Shown here piece by piece: positions 1 through 13,200 of a stretch of DNA of 64,000 nt. Position numbers and translations under genes: made by a program. The notes below the pieces were generated by a model. The model saw nothing but the letters and a program-made list of their open reading frames with translations, was not told the DNA's origin and did no database searches. Within the stretch, counting starts at the first letter, position 1; each line of letters starts with the position of its first letter. The stretch is from the NCBI GenBank assembly GCA_030549335.1, contig CM060194.1, positions 38,333,171 through 38,397,170 of the forward strand, read 5' to 3'. Origin of the DNA: Pontederia crassipes. Taxonomy: Eukaryota > Streptophyta > Magnoliopsida > Commelinales > Pontederiaceae.

Positions 1-228
1 GAACCCAGAAAATTTTCGAGGAGGGGGGGGGGGCAAAATAATATTATAATAATAAAATATTAATTAATTATTATTAAAATATATATATCTACATATTATC
101 ATTTAAGAAGGTGAAATATTAAAATTTTAATATATATATCTACATATTATCTACACTATTTAAACTAATTAATTTTACTCTAATTTGACAGGCGGGGCAG
201 AGCGGGGCGCGGGTGGGGGGGGGGGGAC
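1..228. repeat. AT-rich dispersed repeat, copy A
   Basis: This stretch resembles 20640-20865 in the order of its parts: a GGAC-CAGAAA-like start, a G-rich tract, a run of AATATTATAATAATAAAATATT, an AT-repeat zone and a shared ACTCTAATTT end. It has G runs at 23-33 and 215-226. Two copies 20 kb apart point to a dispersed element. The family is not recognised and the copy is cut by the window edge. Confidence 0.55.
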
Positions 229-230
229 TT

Positions 231-811
231 TAATTTTTATAGATATATATATGCACTTTTTCATGTTGCATTAGAACACATTCAAACCTTTCAACAAGTA
301 CATTATGTATCCACTGGTGTCCAATAGTACATTGAGATTAAGGCAATGGTCAACTGGGTCTTCAAATCATAAAAGCTGTGTTAAGGCACAAAAATAAGGA
401 GGGCTAAGTGCAAATAACACCTCAAATGTAAAATTTAGATGTCATTTAAGTACGTTGATGAAGTTCCATTAAGAGCATAAAATCTTGAAAATTTAGATGA
501 TTCAGTGGAGAGGTGCTCCCAATTAATTTTTATAGATATATATGCACTTTTCCATGTTGCATTAGAACACATTCAAACCTTTCCACAAGTACATTATGTA
601 TCCACTAGTGTCCAATAGTACATTGAGATTAAGGCAATGGTCAACTGGGTCTTCAAATCATAAAAGCTGTGTTAAGGCACAAAAATAAGGAGGGCTAAGT
701 GCAAATAAGACCTCAAATGTAAAATTTAGATGTCATTTAAGTACGTTGATGAAGTTCCATTAAGAGCATAAAATCTTGAAAATTTAGATGATTCAGTGGA
801 GAGGTGCTCCC
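231..811. repeat. Direct tandem duplication, two ~290-bp copies
   Basis: Positions 231-520 and 524-811 are nearly identical from TAATTTTTATAGATATATAT through GAGAGGTGCTCCC, with only a few base differences and a 2-base change in a TA run. The high identity implies a recent duplication. No coding potential or known element is seen in the unit. Confidence 0.9.
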
Positions 812-3800
812 AAAATGAGATCTGACCTAAATGAAAATTTGTCCCTAGAAAAATAAGACACGGGATTAGTTATAAAAATTTATAAATGTTTAACACATAA
901 ATCAATGATACAAGGGCACATCTATCAATGTAGTACTTGAGGATCTATTCATAGAAAAAAATTAATTAAGTTTTCATACTTAATCTAATCTATTTTATAC
1001 AGAGAAGCTAAATTTCGTTATTAGAGAAAAGTATATGTAAATTGTTGAAACTTAAATGTTGCAAAAACTGAGAACTAATCTAATTTTTAGAATTCTTCAA
1101 TATAGTTTTAAAGTACATATTCCATGTATTATACAAGGTTGATAATTTATTATAACTCAAAATTCAAGATAAAGAATACAACCTAATAATATAAAAGATC
1201 TTATTGCTACAGCCAACAGAGCATCAACGGTCGCACCCTGCCAATCATCCTAATAAGAATCATGTACATCTAAGGTTCAATGCAAAAAGTCCATTCATGT
1301 AAGCTTTTAGTGGAGTTTGTGTAAAATATACGAGAATGAATATGAATATATGAGATTGAAGATGGATAATACTTTACCGAAGTAATATTCAGTATGATCA
1401 TACATTGATATAACATAAAAAATCTATGATAAAACATTCTCAATTTATCAATTATTCACTTAAGTACAGTAATCAACGGGGTTCAATATTTATGATATAA
1501 CATAAAAAAATCTATGATAACTGAATATTTTTTCTTTAACATATCTTTTTATTATATAAAAGTAAATAAATATGGGAATTAATGGGGAGAGAGGAATTAA
1601 TGGAAATAGAAAAATTAAATATTAAAATTAAAGTAAAGAAAAAATAAACATGAGAGTGATATATGTCAAAATTAATTAATATATTATCACCCTAAAATAA
1701 TATTGAAGAATAAAATAAAAGAATTAATATACTATATTAATAATAAAACTTCAAACTCTTTTTATGAAAATTAAATATTTGTTTATATGAATTGTAAGCA
1801 TTATATAATATTTATTAATATATATAATTATTTTAAATAATATTAATTTAATAAAATCCGGTTGAACCAAGTTGAATCCGATCAAATCGGTCCAACCACG
1901 ACCCAGTTGGTCATCCGATCGAGTGGCCGGTCCGATTTTAATAACATTGGATATGCTTTGTCATTTGATAAATGAGAAAGTATATGCCACTCCGATATTA
2001 AGTACATAAGTTCCAATGGTAATCAGATAAATAAAATGTGCAAATAACTGAAGTTAGTGTCTTTTGGGCCAACCATAGCATGCCAAATTACTCAACGGCC
2101 TAGTCATAATGCATCAACCAGTGTTCTTGCTACAACCAAGGTCGTAGCGCTATTGTAACCATGCTACAATCGCATCGTAGTGAGCCTCAGACGTCGATAC
2201 TGGTAGATCATATCGCATGCCTTTAAAACCATAGTGCATGACCTTGAAACTGTAATGATCACCTTTGGGGACCATAGTGATCCTTTTAGGGCCATAACAA
2301 TTTTTATTTGGACATAGATAACTAAAAAAAGTTCTAGTTTTGATATTTCTTTGTTATGAAGATTAGATTGTGAGTTTCATAAGATCTATTAGACAATTAT
2401 CTAAGAGTTTAGATTCAAATAATTTTCATTGCATTAAATGGATCGAGATCAAGCTCAATAAAAACAATCACACTCACAAAGATATAAGCTAACATATGGA
2501 GCTAACACACAAGTTGGAATGATTTGTAAGATTTTTTGTCATATTATTTATTAATGACATGGATTTTACTCATTATTGTTAGGGTAGAAACGTAATTTTC
2601 TTGATTTATGTTGCAATTAAATAACAGAAAAACTACATTTTTAACCTTTTAATGGCTATATGAAATCTCCATGTCATCTTAGCTCTTTTGCTGAAAATAT
2701 GGATAAAATCTTCTAAATTTATAAACTTTTATCTTTCAGAAGGTATCCTCACGTTGTATGAGGGTATCCAGCAGCCAAGTTAAAAGAGTCCCTACATGAG
2801 GGTATCTGACGCTACTAAAACTAGAAGTTGAGCTGGCATAAAAGACAGCTATCACCTGAAGCACGCGGGGACAAAAATAGAGTCTGTAGAAAAGGATAAA
2901 AGCACTAGGACAGGTGTCACACATTCACCTTCCTGATGAAAGAAAGAAAGGAATCAAAAGAATCAAAGATAGAATGTAGTGTATCAGGCTGGATAGGTGT
3001 TGCACGTCAAATGGCTAGACAAAAAAATGTTGTAAAAGAGACAGGTGTCAAAAGATCAAATGGTGGATAGAGATGATGCTGATACATAAAAGGGAATTAG
3101 AATGTTTCTGAAAAGGGGGTTGGCCAGCAATCATTGAGAGGCAATGGAGGCATGGAGAAGGCCAACCTGCAGGAAGGGGAGAAGCCACATTGGGGAAGAA
3201 GAAGACCAGCTGGGCCGAAAGGAAAAGCTGGAGCTCTAATCCTAATTCTGCTTGTTGCATTCTTGTTTTTCCTACTTTTCGATTGTTATTTTTTTAGTTT
3301 TCTTTATTAAACAATGTTTAGTGTTAGAATGATGATATTTTGTATTGTGATCTCCAAGGTTATGTATAACTAATCAACCAATGAGGCTGAGGAATCATTT
3401 GATGGGTTTGGACTCGATTTGATGTTCTTATTCGATTTCGAATGTCTTACTTTCATGGCATTTGATCTTATCGCTTATCTTATAAATGTTCTATTTGTAA
3501 GTTCTTCTTCATGCAACGGTATCCCTAAGAGGGGGGCATATGTCGTTAACAATATGCTATGAGCCGAAAGGTTAGCATAGTTGCAAGGAGGAACTCTATT
3601 ATTGATTTCTATTTTCCTAAGTAGAACAAATCGAGAGAAAGTTTCTACGGACTTCTAATTTGATATCATCTATTGGTGAACTGGCTCGATTCTAACACGA
3701 GAGTAGGAGAATCAAATGATACTTTTCATGAGAATGAGAAGTACCTGCTATTAGTATCGTCATCCGAATGCAACTTTAAAAGAAACATCTGTTTGCCATG

Positions 3801-4270
3801 TCCCCCCATAAGAATGATCTCTCATGCCTCTATCTTGCATACTATTGAGCAATGAGATTTTACTTTAGACTCTATTTACTTTAAGTTTTCAAGTTAAACA
3901 TAAAATCGATCAAACAAATTATAAAATTTAAAATAAAAAATACATCCTTACTTCTCTTACTATCAACGTACTTACAACCTGAGAAGTGTAATTGAGATTA
4001 TAAATTTAAAACTTGTTTACATTTATGCAAAAGCGTATCCGATCTTCACATACCCGCATCTAGCGTGCGAATGCTATTTCCCATACCTGCACAAATTTTT
4101 CACAACATTTACCATCAGGTTTGTAGAGGGCTTATGCATAAGAACAATTTATGGCAGCACCTATGTAATACAAAAGATCATTATGTATTGTAGGTTATCT
4201 TTGATCATTTTAACAAAACATTATGAAAGTTCTTCTACGAGTAGTCTAATAGATCAATGGTTGCTAGTAA
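812..4270. other. Gene-free repeat-rich stretch, possible LTR relic
   Basis: No host gene is seen. The region is very AT-rich to about 1850. From about 2930 to 4020 there is GA-rich sequence followed by AT-rich sequence with a 'gagagaaag' and intron-like texture. It loosely resembles the LTR-like DNA at 43000-44000, so it may be an old Athila-type LTR relic, but no ends or target duplication can be fixed. The small open frames here have no recognisable domains. Confidence 0.4.
1855..1957 (+). mobile_element. TIR-element fragment, CCGGTCCGAT family
   Basis: The segment is rich in CCGGTT, CCGATC and CCGGTCCGAT words and ends in ATTTTAATAACATTGG. Its reverse complement (CCAATGTTATTAAAATCGG) resembles the terminus of the element at 6566-7133. 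It looks like one end of a non-autonomous TIR transposon; the opposite end could not be located. Confidence 0.4.
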
Positions 4271-5378
4271 CACTACAAAAAAATTAGCAATTTTCGACAG
4301 ACCACTTTTGACTCTCCTTAATCCTTGATAATTTTAGAAGAATTTTGCGATGGACCATAAAACCCTTCCAAAATAGTGATGAAAAGGAATTCCTTCTGTA
4401 CTTGCGATGGAAAATGAATCATCACACGTTCTAATGGCTTCGACAGACAGAATTCAAATTTAATATATAATATATTATTATATTTCTCCAAATGTTAGTA
4501 TGTTACATTATATTATAAAATTTTTCAACAATTGGAGCAGTTGAAACTTTGGATGGATAATATATTATAATATTATTATATTTATGGTATATCATATTAT
4601 AATTATTTTTAGAATTATAGTCATCAAACTTCCAACAGAGGCTGCATCCATCGAAAGTTTCAATGGATCCAATCGTAAGAATTAAAATTTAATATATAAT
4701 ATATTATAATATTATTATATTTATTCGAACATTAGCATATTATATCATATCATAAAATATTTTGATAGTCATAGTCCTTGAAACTTTCGACTGAAGGCAT
4801 ATCCATCGAAAGTTTCGACGGCTACGACTGTCGGTACTATGGGCCACCTAGATAGTTCCAATGATTGTGGCACCCATCGATCGGTCTCATAAAACCTAAT
4901 CCCTTTCATCCCGATTCTTTCTCTCCTCTTTCTCTCACTCTCCCTCTCGCTCGTTCTCTGTCACTCTCACCCTCTCTCTTGTGACTCTAGTGATTCGCAG
5001 CTCCAGTGACTCATGATGAGATACTCTGCATTGCGACCCTCTCTCTTTCTCTGGCTGCATCGCCAGCACGCCCTTCCTTTAGGACGGCGACGCCCACTTC
5101 GCACCTGAGTGGGCTGTCATGCAACCAGATCCGGCCATTCATGGCTGAGATTTGGCTGAATCCGGTTGTGAGGTTGCCAGGTCCAACAGTTCATGACCGT
5201 TTCGGCACGTTAAAGGTTGGATTCAACCGGATTGGATGTGATTTGCTGTTTAAATTTAATATGTAATTTATAGTTGTTAATATTGTTAGATATGATGTTG
5301 ATTTATCATTAAATCAAGTCTATGAAATTATTGTTAATATTTTTTATTAATATCAATTTATAATTAAATTACTTTTAG

Positions 5379-5589
5379 ATCAGGAAGAGAAGCGGAAGGA
5401 GACATGTCTATACCGCATTGTGGAGAGACCACCTATATCAGATGCTTTTTCTTCTGACAATAATTCAACGGAGGCCACTCCTTCGCTAGGTATTGCTGAC
5501 ATGGAGACATTGCTCGAAGTTGCCACCAATGCTTCTACATCGAGACATCAGTTTAAGGAATATTTACAACCGGATGATCATTCTAGGTA
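5379..5589 (+). other. Exon-like open stretch inside the CACTA element
   Basis: An open frame of about 70 codons lies between a TTTTAG acceptor-like site and a TAG/GTAAGT donor-like site. It reads DQEEKRKETCLYRIVERPP and ends near HQFKEYLQPDDHSR. Further open pieces occur near 5690-5785 and 5873. This may be a surviving exon of an element gene or a captured host exon. I recognise no domain. Confidence 0.35.
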
Positions 5590-6565
5590 AGTGACACAAA
5601 TCAGGAAACATGAAGTTATTAGTGTGGCAATATAATAACATTTCCTATTATGTTTTTATATATTTCTATCATCAAAATCGGTTGGAGCCGCTTGTACTAA
5701 TGTACTTCTGCAAAGATATAATCAATCTTACATGAAGAGACATTCCTCATTCTATGAGAACATATGTGGTTTAGAGAATTTTAGGTTTGTATATAAATTC
5801 AAAATTATTTGTGATTTTTATTGCTATTAATTTTGAATTATTATGATATTAATTTATATCTTTATTTAAAGGCCGGTGTGTGGTGAGTGCTGAGCACATA
5901 AAAAGATTGTCTTCAATGCTATCAGATCCATGGGCTGCAGAGCAACGTCCTAATTGGATTAGCTAAACTCTATGAACCAAGTTATTAGCAAAGTGGTCTA
6001 TTGAGAAGTACATATTAAAGTGCGAAAAAAGCTAAGGCAAATCGGGGATTCGATAATGGAGTTTGTGTACACGTGGGTGGTTGTATATCTATGTCCACCA
6101 TTGTAAAAAGAATGGTATATTAACATCTTTATAATTTTATTTAATTATATTTAGAAAAAATGGCACCAATGCACTTTATTTTTAATTGCATATTTTGATT
6201 TTAATTGCAGAAAAAAGAGACGAGTAAAGTATCGAGTCAAAAAATATTTTTTTTCTCAAAACCCACAAGTGGAAAAATAAAGAGTGATTTCATCGTTTGC
6301 TCGGGAGACATACATAAGACTATAACTTTAAATAGTTAAAAAGATCATAATTTGCTTTTTATTAATAAATGTCATTCAAAGCAAAAGAAGCCGAGCGTAT
6401 TATATAGGTCACGCAAAAGGGAGTGATGTTGTTGACGCCTCGACAAATTTGGACAGATCATGTGAGCGTGAAGAAGGGTCACGTCTACAGTCTCAGATCA
6501 TCCATTAATTATGTGAATATTATATTTGGTCATAACTCGGTATCTAGTTATTCAGGTCAAGACAA

Positions 6566-7133
6566 TGTTATAAGATCCGACCCGGCCATTGACCCGAATT
6601 GCCTAACGGGAAAGGTTGGATCGAGTCGAACCGAATGGTCGGACCGGATAGTTTAAATTAGTAAAAAAATAAAATAAGTTAAGGTGGCCATTGCAATATT
6701 ATTAACATGCAATATCTTATTTAGCAAAAAATACAAAAAAATAATATAATAAAAATATTTAGATCAAATAATAAAATAAAGTAAGCATTAATTGAATATT
6801 TTCTAAATAAAAAATCTCGTGAGGTAATTATAAAAAATAAAAATATCGATGAAATATTATATATATGATAAAGAAGAATGTTGAAACATAAATTTCAAGT
6901 AAGATATATACAAATAATATTTCTAAAAAAGCCAATATTTTTTATATGTTTTATTTTTTTATATTTTACAATATGACCCATCCGAGTCGGTCAAATTCGT
7001 CGGATCAACCGGTTGAACTCGGATTTTGATCGGGTTTGACATGGTCGGATTTTGACTGACCCACAGATCGTTTAGTGCCCGAACACTGGTTTGACCAGTC
7101 CGACGGATCAGGCCGAGTTGGGTCTTACAACAC
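6566..7133. mobile_element. Non-autonomous TIR transposon nested in CACTA
   Basis: The ends are imperfect inverted repeats: TGTTATAAGATCCGACCCGGCC at the left (first 20 bases given by TGTTATAAGATCCGACCCGG) and, on the other strand, TGTTGTAAGACCCAACTCGG at the right. The roughly 570-bp interior is AT-rich and non-coding, with CCGGTT/CCGAC-rich subterminal zones. No clean target duplication was found, so the superfamily is open. Confidence 0.55.
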
Positions 7134-7858
7134 TCGATCAGGATGTACAACAGATTTTTGAAAGAAAGATATAGCATGTGACAAAAATGGTTGACAGAAC
7201 TATGACAAGAGATATGGGATGAACTACAATAATGATAGATGTTAAAAAGTCAGAATAAACAATTGAAGATCATGATGCGACAAATGATGCTTGGTCAAGA
7301 GAACAATGACGATGATGACTATTAGATTATGTAAAACATTTTAATTTAGAAAATTATGTATGAATTTTAATAATAAATTTAATCAAATTTCCAAATTTAT
7401 TATAATCAATTTTATAAAATTTATAACATTTTTTAAATTTTGTAGGAAATACTTTATTTCATCAAAATTTCATAATTTAAATGTAATTTTTGGCATAATT
7501 TTTTTTTTCAAAAATTTACCGACGGACATTTGATCCTTAAAAAATTTTGACAGTTTGAACAATTGGAACTTCTGACGGATCCTACCCGTCGAAACTTTTG
7601 ATGGATGCCTACCCCGCAGAAGTTTTGAAGGTTGGTTACTCGATGAATGTAGTCGTCGAAACTTTTGAGGAATTTTTTTCGGCCATCGAAAAATATTTTG
7701 CAAGGAACATTTTTCGAATTGAAACCTCATTTTACTTGCAAAATACGGTATTGGAGCGTTCCCATCGGAAAAGCTATGGAAAATTTGGTTTGCTGGCAAA
7801 CTTTTTGTGATTTCCGACTGTTTGGTCAGTCGAAAATTTAAATTTTTTTTTTGTAGTG

Positions 7859-9130
7859 TTATAACTTTCTTCAAGGTAGTCTCTTCATTGGAGATGATCA
7901 AATCAATAGTTTAAATAATGGACCAATCTAATAGCATGTTATTGTAAATAGAAAAAAAAACAATACATCATTCGGATTCATATCCTAAGCGTATGAACAT
8001 AATACAACATTTGGATTTCATTATCTGATTGAACGATCCATCGATGTATCGGCCTCTCCACCTTCATTTTCCATTTTCTGACTCCTACATCTTGTCGAAG
8101 TCATTTCTCGTTTCACCCCTCCAGTAGGAAGCAGAGGAAAACAAGAGGCCAGGTGGATCCACCATCCAACAAAAGGAATAATTTAGGAGATATTAAAGGT
8201 GTCACTACTTTGAGATAAATGAGGATTGATTAATTGGCTTCGTTGGAGTCTTAATGAAACTTAACTGCATTAGACGTTTTATTTCTGTATTACATAGTTT
8301 ATTATTTATGCATGATTAGACTTCAATTCCTTTATTTATTGTAAAATGGATAGAAAGTGAAGAAAAATGTCTTCTCCTATTATTTAAAACTAATAAAAAA
8401 ATTTAAAAGCACTATATCACCTTCGACTCAATATTCATTTAAAATGCATTCGTTTGTTATCTTGTTCGATTAAATTGTTTCGTTGATAAGATTAAATTGT
8501 TTGTATTACAAATTATCTTGAAAATAAAAACGAAGATAAATTTTCTTTGCGTCGTTGTAGAATTGTATTAATTGATTTAATCATTGTATTTTTAAAATTT
8601 GTAAACTTATTTTAGTAATCAAACTATTTTACAATATTTATCAATAAGTAATCTCTATATGTTAACTTAAAATCGTTGGTCACAGCGCCAAAGAAGCAAG
8701 ACTTTTAAACCCAATCGCACTCATGTGCTTTTCACATGTTTACGGTTGACCGGATTGACAAAAATAAATAAGAAGCTTTATCACCTTTTAATTACGCAAA
8801 GTCATTTATTCTTCTCTCTCTTGATCCGCTCCACGCACATTACCAACCATAAGATGCCGAAATTAATGTTGCTATGCACCGGGACTTTTTGTGTCCTTTT
8901 TTAATTTGTTAAGTGCCAAACGGTACATGACATTTCATTTATGTCTAAAGGTTCCCTAATAATAATGATTTTAATCCGATTTTTATTTTTTAGATTGCCA
9001 CTCACTCTGTATCCAGAAAGCGGCATCGTTTTATGCACACAAATCATATTGACTTATCATTTTAGACTAATTTAATGTCACCTCGGACAACACATCTTAT
9101 TACGACGGATGAGTTCATAAATATTGGAAC
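7859..9130. other. Intergenic, nothing recognised
   Basis: AT-rich DNA between the CACTA element and the 3' side of the LBD gene. I see no domain-bearing frame, RNA gene or element ends. Confidence 0.5.
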
Positions 9131-9490
9131 TCGAAATCTCTGTTTAAAGGGCGGCGAGAAACTGTCCCGTTGCAATAGATTTTAGCATACATATAATACG
9201 AAAAGAAAAGCTTTGCTGTTGTTCAAAATTCAGATGTTGAACTATGTCTAAGCGAAGCCTGAGGTTGAGAAAGCTCCGACGACAGCACGAAGCGACACTG
9301 ATATGCACGGAGAGACGAAAGACCATGTTTTATTTTCTTGGTGAAGGCGAAAAGTATCATCTTTTTTTTTTGCTGAGACAGGGAGTGCCCAAAAAGACGC
9401 GTCTGGTTCGTCACATATGTAAATATAAGCATTATATAGAGACTACATTACAAAGATAAAGAAAAAATAATAATGAAAAAGAAGCTCTTA

Positions 9491-10148
9491 TTATGTCCAC
9501 AGAGACTCTGACTTGGGAGAATCCTGAACTACATTGTTGGAGGTAGTAAAACTCATGGATGGGGGGATGCTGGCAAAGGAATTTTGCAGGACGAAGGACT
9601 TGTCGTCGGCCTCCACCATCTGCTGGACGACCAGCGAGGACTCCTGCTGCATCTGCATGCACAAGATCTCTGCTTGGGCCATGGCGAGTTGCATCCTCAG
9701 CTGAGTCACCTGGTTCTGCAGGTAGGAAATGGCTCCCACGCAGCCATAAACTGGGTCTCTCATCCTCGCGTTCGCCTCGAAGACGAGGCTGCTTACGGCG
9801 TCAGCTCTGTGGTGCAGTGGAAGCTCCTGCATGTTAAAAAAAAAGGCTATCACAAAGTGCTATGAAATTTGAACTCCTGCAAGATGTTGGATTAGCAAAA
9901 CTGTATGATAGGCACATTTCTCTCAGAATCACATATCAACGGGACTGTTCATATTTACTAATCAACAGGAAAACTTTAAAACATGGGGGAACCTGCAAGA
10001 TCTTGCTGATGTTGCTGGCACCAAAGATCTTATGGACAATGGCGAACTTGTGGGGATCGTCAGGAGGGAAATAAGGTGCAAAGATGCAGTCCTTCGCGCA
10101 TCGCCTACGCAGCAGCTTGCAGGAAGCGCATGGTGAGCTGCCAGCCAT
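9491..10148 (-). CDS. LBD12: LOB-domain (LBD) transcription factor, LBD12-like, two exons
   Basis: Plant-specific nuclear DNA-binding regulator of lateral organ and boundary development. Exon 1 is 10148-9993 and exon 2 is 9826-9491; the 166-bp intron has GT-AG ends and the phase is preserved, giving 163 aa. Residues 7-21 hold the zinc-binding motif CX2CX6CX3C (C7, C10, C17, C21). The GAS block follows (FAIVHKIFGASNISK onward, with DPVYGCVGAISYL), then a leucine-rich coiled coil (LQNQVTQLRMQLAMAQAEIL) used for dimerisation, so this is class I. The intron sits after ILQ, the usual LBD position. The C-terminus ends ESLWT, which I recall from Arabidopsis LBD12; the variable tail is shorter here. 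Paralogues such as LBD1, LBD4 or LBD11 are possible. The start is fixed by the MAGSSPCASC beginning. The family is near certain, the exact orthologue less so. Confidence 0.93.
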
Positions 10149-10264
10149 CTTTCTGTCGATCCTTGATCACAGGAGTGAAACTACGAGAGAGAAGGAGAAG
10201 AAAAAAGGGATGTGAGGAAGAAATATATGGAGGAGGGAGACTAAAAAGTTGAAGAAGCTGAGAC

Positions 10265-10271
10265 ATTTATA
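10265..10271 (-). promoter_or_regulatory. Putative TATA box of the LBD gene
   Basis: TATAAAT on the minus strand, 117 bp upstream of the start codon. A pyrimidine-rich leader (CTTCTCCTTCTCTC) lies between, typical of a plant 5' untranslated region. Assigned by position only. Confidence 0.5.
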
Positions 10272-13200
10272 ATGCTAGAGATTTAGGTAAGGTACTGTAC
10301 ATGCAATGGAGTACTTATAATAATAAGATAAAGAAATAGAGATGTCTCCTTGGATTTAACTTCGAAGAGAGAGCACACAAGTAACCATGTCGACCATTGA
10401 TTTTATGGCAGTGTTGGCCTAGTAGTCACACAAGGTGTGAATACGTCCCCTAACATTCATATAAATGCTAATTCACAAACTCCTTGCCTTTTCCACATCT
10501 CGATAATCATAAATTAACACCTCTTCTAAGAAGTCAGGGATCTGTTCGTACTAGAAAGGTGTATTACTCTTTTATCTGAAGGAAAACGGTCAATCTTATC
10601 TAACAGCGTGTACGTAATGATAGAATTATGAGGAGTGAGGCCGTGGAAAAAGTTAGTCCTGACTTTTTTGCAGCACATGAAATTTCCAATTCATCGTATC
10701 CAAAGGTCAGCCACAAGAAACCCCAGAAATTTAATCAGATCCTGCATTCATCATGAAACAAAAGCCCCGATTTAATCTTCTAATACGTCACTCCATCTCG
10801 TGCAGAAAGGCACCCTAGGTGCAGTGCATGCAGGATTTCAGTCATTGCAGCTGAGAAATAGATTGAACAATGAAACATCTAAATCAAATGTGACAAGAGT
10901 CCTCGAAATGCACAAAATCAGGCTCGCATGTGCCTAGGATTTGCATTGAACCATTCTTAAAACCACTGAATGATTATTTAATCCTTACTACATGATCTCT
11001 TTTTCAACAGGAACAGCAACAAGAAATACATTTTTAGAGGCTGAGGCGTTGAAGCATGCAAAACTGAGCACGGAGTTCAGACCTTGGGTGGGTGGCCAGG
11101 AGTTGACCATGCACCACCATGGCTTGCAAATTGGACCTCCCTCCGCATTTGAATTGGTCCATGAGTTTAGTTTAATTAGCCCCCCACGTTCCTCCATTGA
11201 CACCTCTCTGAGAAGGGGGCAGGCACTTGCTTTCGTCTCCTCATAGTGATCAATCCATGAGTGATGAATAGAAAAAAGAAAAAGATGGGGAATCGGTTAA
11301 TTTACTAATTCAGAGCAGGTTGGAAACAGCGAGAAACCCCCCTCGAATGGATGAATAGATCACAAAATGGCTCAACGTGAATGTTTGTTGGAAGGCTTTC
11401 ACGTGGTCACATCGATTTCTTGGGATAAATTAAATTTGTGACGAGATGTGTAATGTAATGTAATGTAATGTAAGGCCACACTGCAACAATCCATGATGCT
11501 GGAAAGATGTGGAGCAACAATCCAAGAAGCCCCAATCGGAGGTCGATAGAAGGGTTGGACCCACTGAGCGTGCGATGTGGATAGACACGGAGACAAATCG
11601 GAAGTCCTATATAATATTTCACTGAAGAACTTCACCATTTATAAGAAGCCTAAGCAGATGCAGAGTGGGGGGCTTTGGAGTTATCGGAGGCATAGGATTC
11701 TGTATGCAATTCAGTAATCAGGATGTGTATCAGCGACAGGTGGATGTTTTCTTAAAAAAAAAAAAATTTGTATGACCATGACAATGGAGAATTGCTAATT
11801 TTGTCTCGTCTAGCTTGATTATATTATCTCTTAGGTCGTCTACGGAGGAGAATTAAAAAGAGTAGGTGCAGTTAATCATTGGCATAAAAACACGAGTTGA
11901 TGATTCAAGCTAATCCGTATTGATCAGAAGAAAAAGATAATGATGATCGACAGAAATGCAATATAATGTTTTGAATACTTATGGATGGAATCCATTCTCC
12001 AGTTGATGTGTCAAATCCCACCTGAGATGCATATAAAGAGACAAGCGCAATTGCAGCTCTTTATTGCAACATTTTGGAGCCAACTGCAAAGAAGGAACCC
12101 CCGGAGGCAAAATGTTCCTGACCACCCTCCTGTAGAAGGCCAATATATATTGGTGGATTATATATTAAGATACAACAATTTTGTTCTACCTGAGGACAAG
12201 GTCTCATGACCTTGAGCAATGTGCCCAAAACTAAGAAGCACAAACCTGCTTTAACAATCCAACCGCATGTGAAACGACAAGGAGCAGATTCATTATAAAT
12301 GCCAATCTATCTGAACTCAAAAACATCATTGAAGCGCAGCATATTAACGGGAAGCAAAACCTTACACGACCAAAGGCATCATTGTCAGCTTGAATTTTTC
12401 GAACTGCTTCTCGTCTCATTTTCTGTTGACGTTGATGTGAAAGCTATCGCTTACATTTTCATTCTTCTTGGTCCCCCATTTGTTTTTTTCTTTTTGGGGA
12501 GTAGCTTACACAGTTACAGCTGTCTTTAGAAAAAATGAGAATATTTCGTGTTCCATCTACATGAACACACAATAAAAAAAACAACAATGTCAACCTAGGT
12601 GGAACATGAAGGAAGAAATGTCGGTAAGGCTCTGCTTATCTTCTTCGCCCTTGTTTGTTTATAAATATTAACGTACAAGTTATTGTTGTCACAGATACAT
12701 GTACATAAATCATTCTCCCTAGATTCACTTCTATGTTGGCGTAAAGAGTGTGCTATTATCAATACTATATAGTAAAGACGAGTTAGACTTCCCCATTGAG
12801 AGCTCTTGGGAGATCAACCTATTCGTCCCAGTGCAGTATGTGAAATATACATAAAAAAAATGTATTGTTCATAGGCTGGAAAATCTTAGGCTATAGCATA
12901 AAATGGCTTTCCTGATGACAGAATATAATCATTGCTACATATGTGAGATAATCACAAACATCACGCAGCGTAATTAATCTTTAAGTTTCTGTATTGGTAA
13001 TAAATGATGTTGCCTTGGAGTCTAATTTTGCCCTTAATGAATCAGAAAGTAGGCTGATACCCAAACCTAAAGTCTACTGAGGGCTTAATTTATAAATAAA
13101 CCGAAACGTAAGATAGCATGTATTTTCAGCAAATAAGATATTACTAAGTTATTGGTCTAAGATTCAACCTATTGCGAGGTAGCAGAAGTTGAATTCACAA

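Larger units (their letters stand above)
4271..7858. mobile_element. Non-autonomous CACTA (En/Spm-like) transposon
   Basis: The 3588-bp element starts with CACTACAAAAAAATT and ends with the inverse, TTTTTTTTTTGTAGTG; CACTA termini are diagnostic of the superfamily. Just inside both ends are many copies of short subterminal words such as CGAAAGTTTCGACGG and GAAACTTTTGA in both orientations, the typical transposase-binding region. Flanking triplets are TAA on the left and TTA on the right, an imperfect 3-bp target duplication. No TNP2 or TNPA-like transposase is visible, so it would depend on an autonomous partner. It contains an exon-like open stretch (5379-5589) and a nested TIR element (6566-7133). 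Confidence 0.8.

Noticed and set aside
2736-2924. Small open frames in the first 4 kb as genes
   Set aside because: No domains, atypical composition, and embedded in repeat-like DNA.
10992-11246. 84-codon open frame between genes
   Set aside because: No domain, no convincing splice or promoter context; the opposite strand is equally open.
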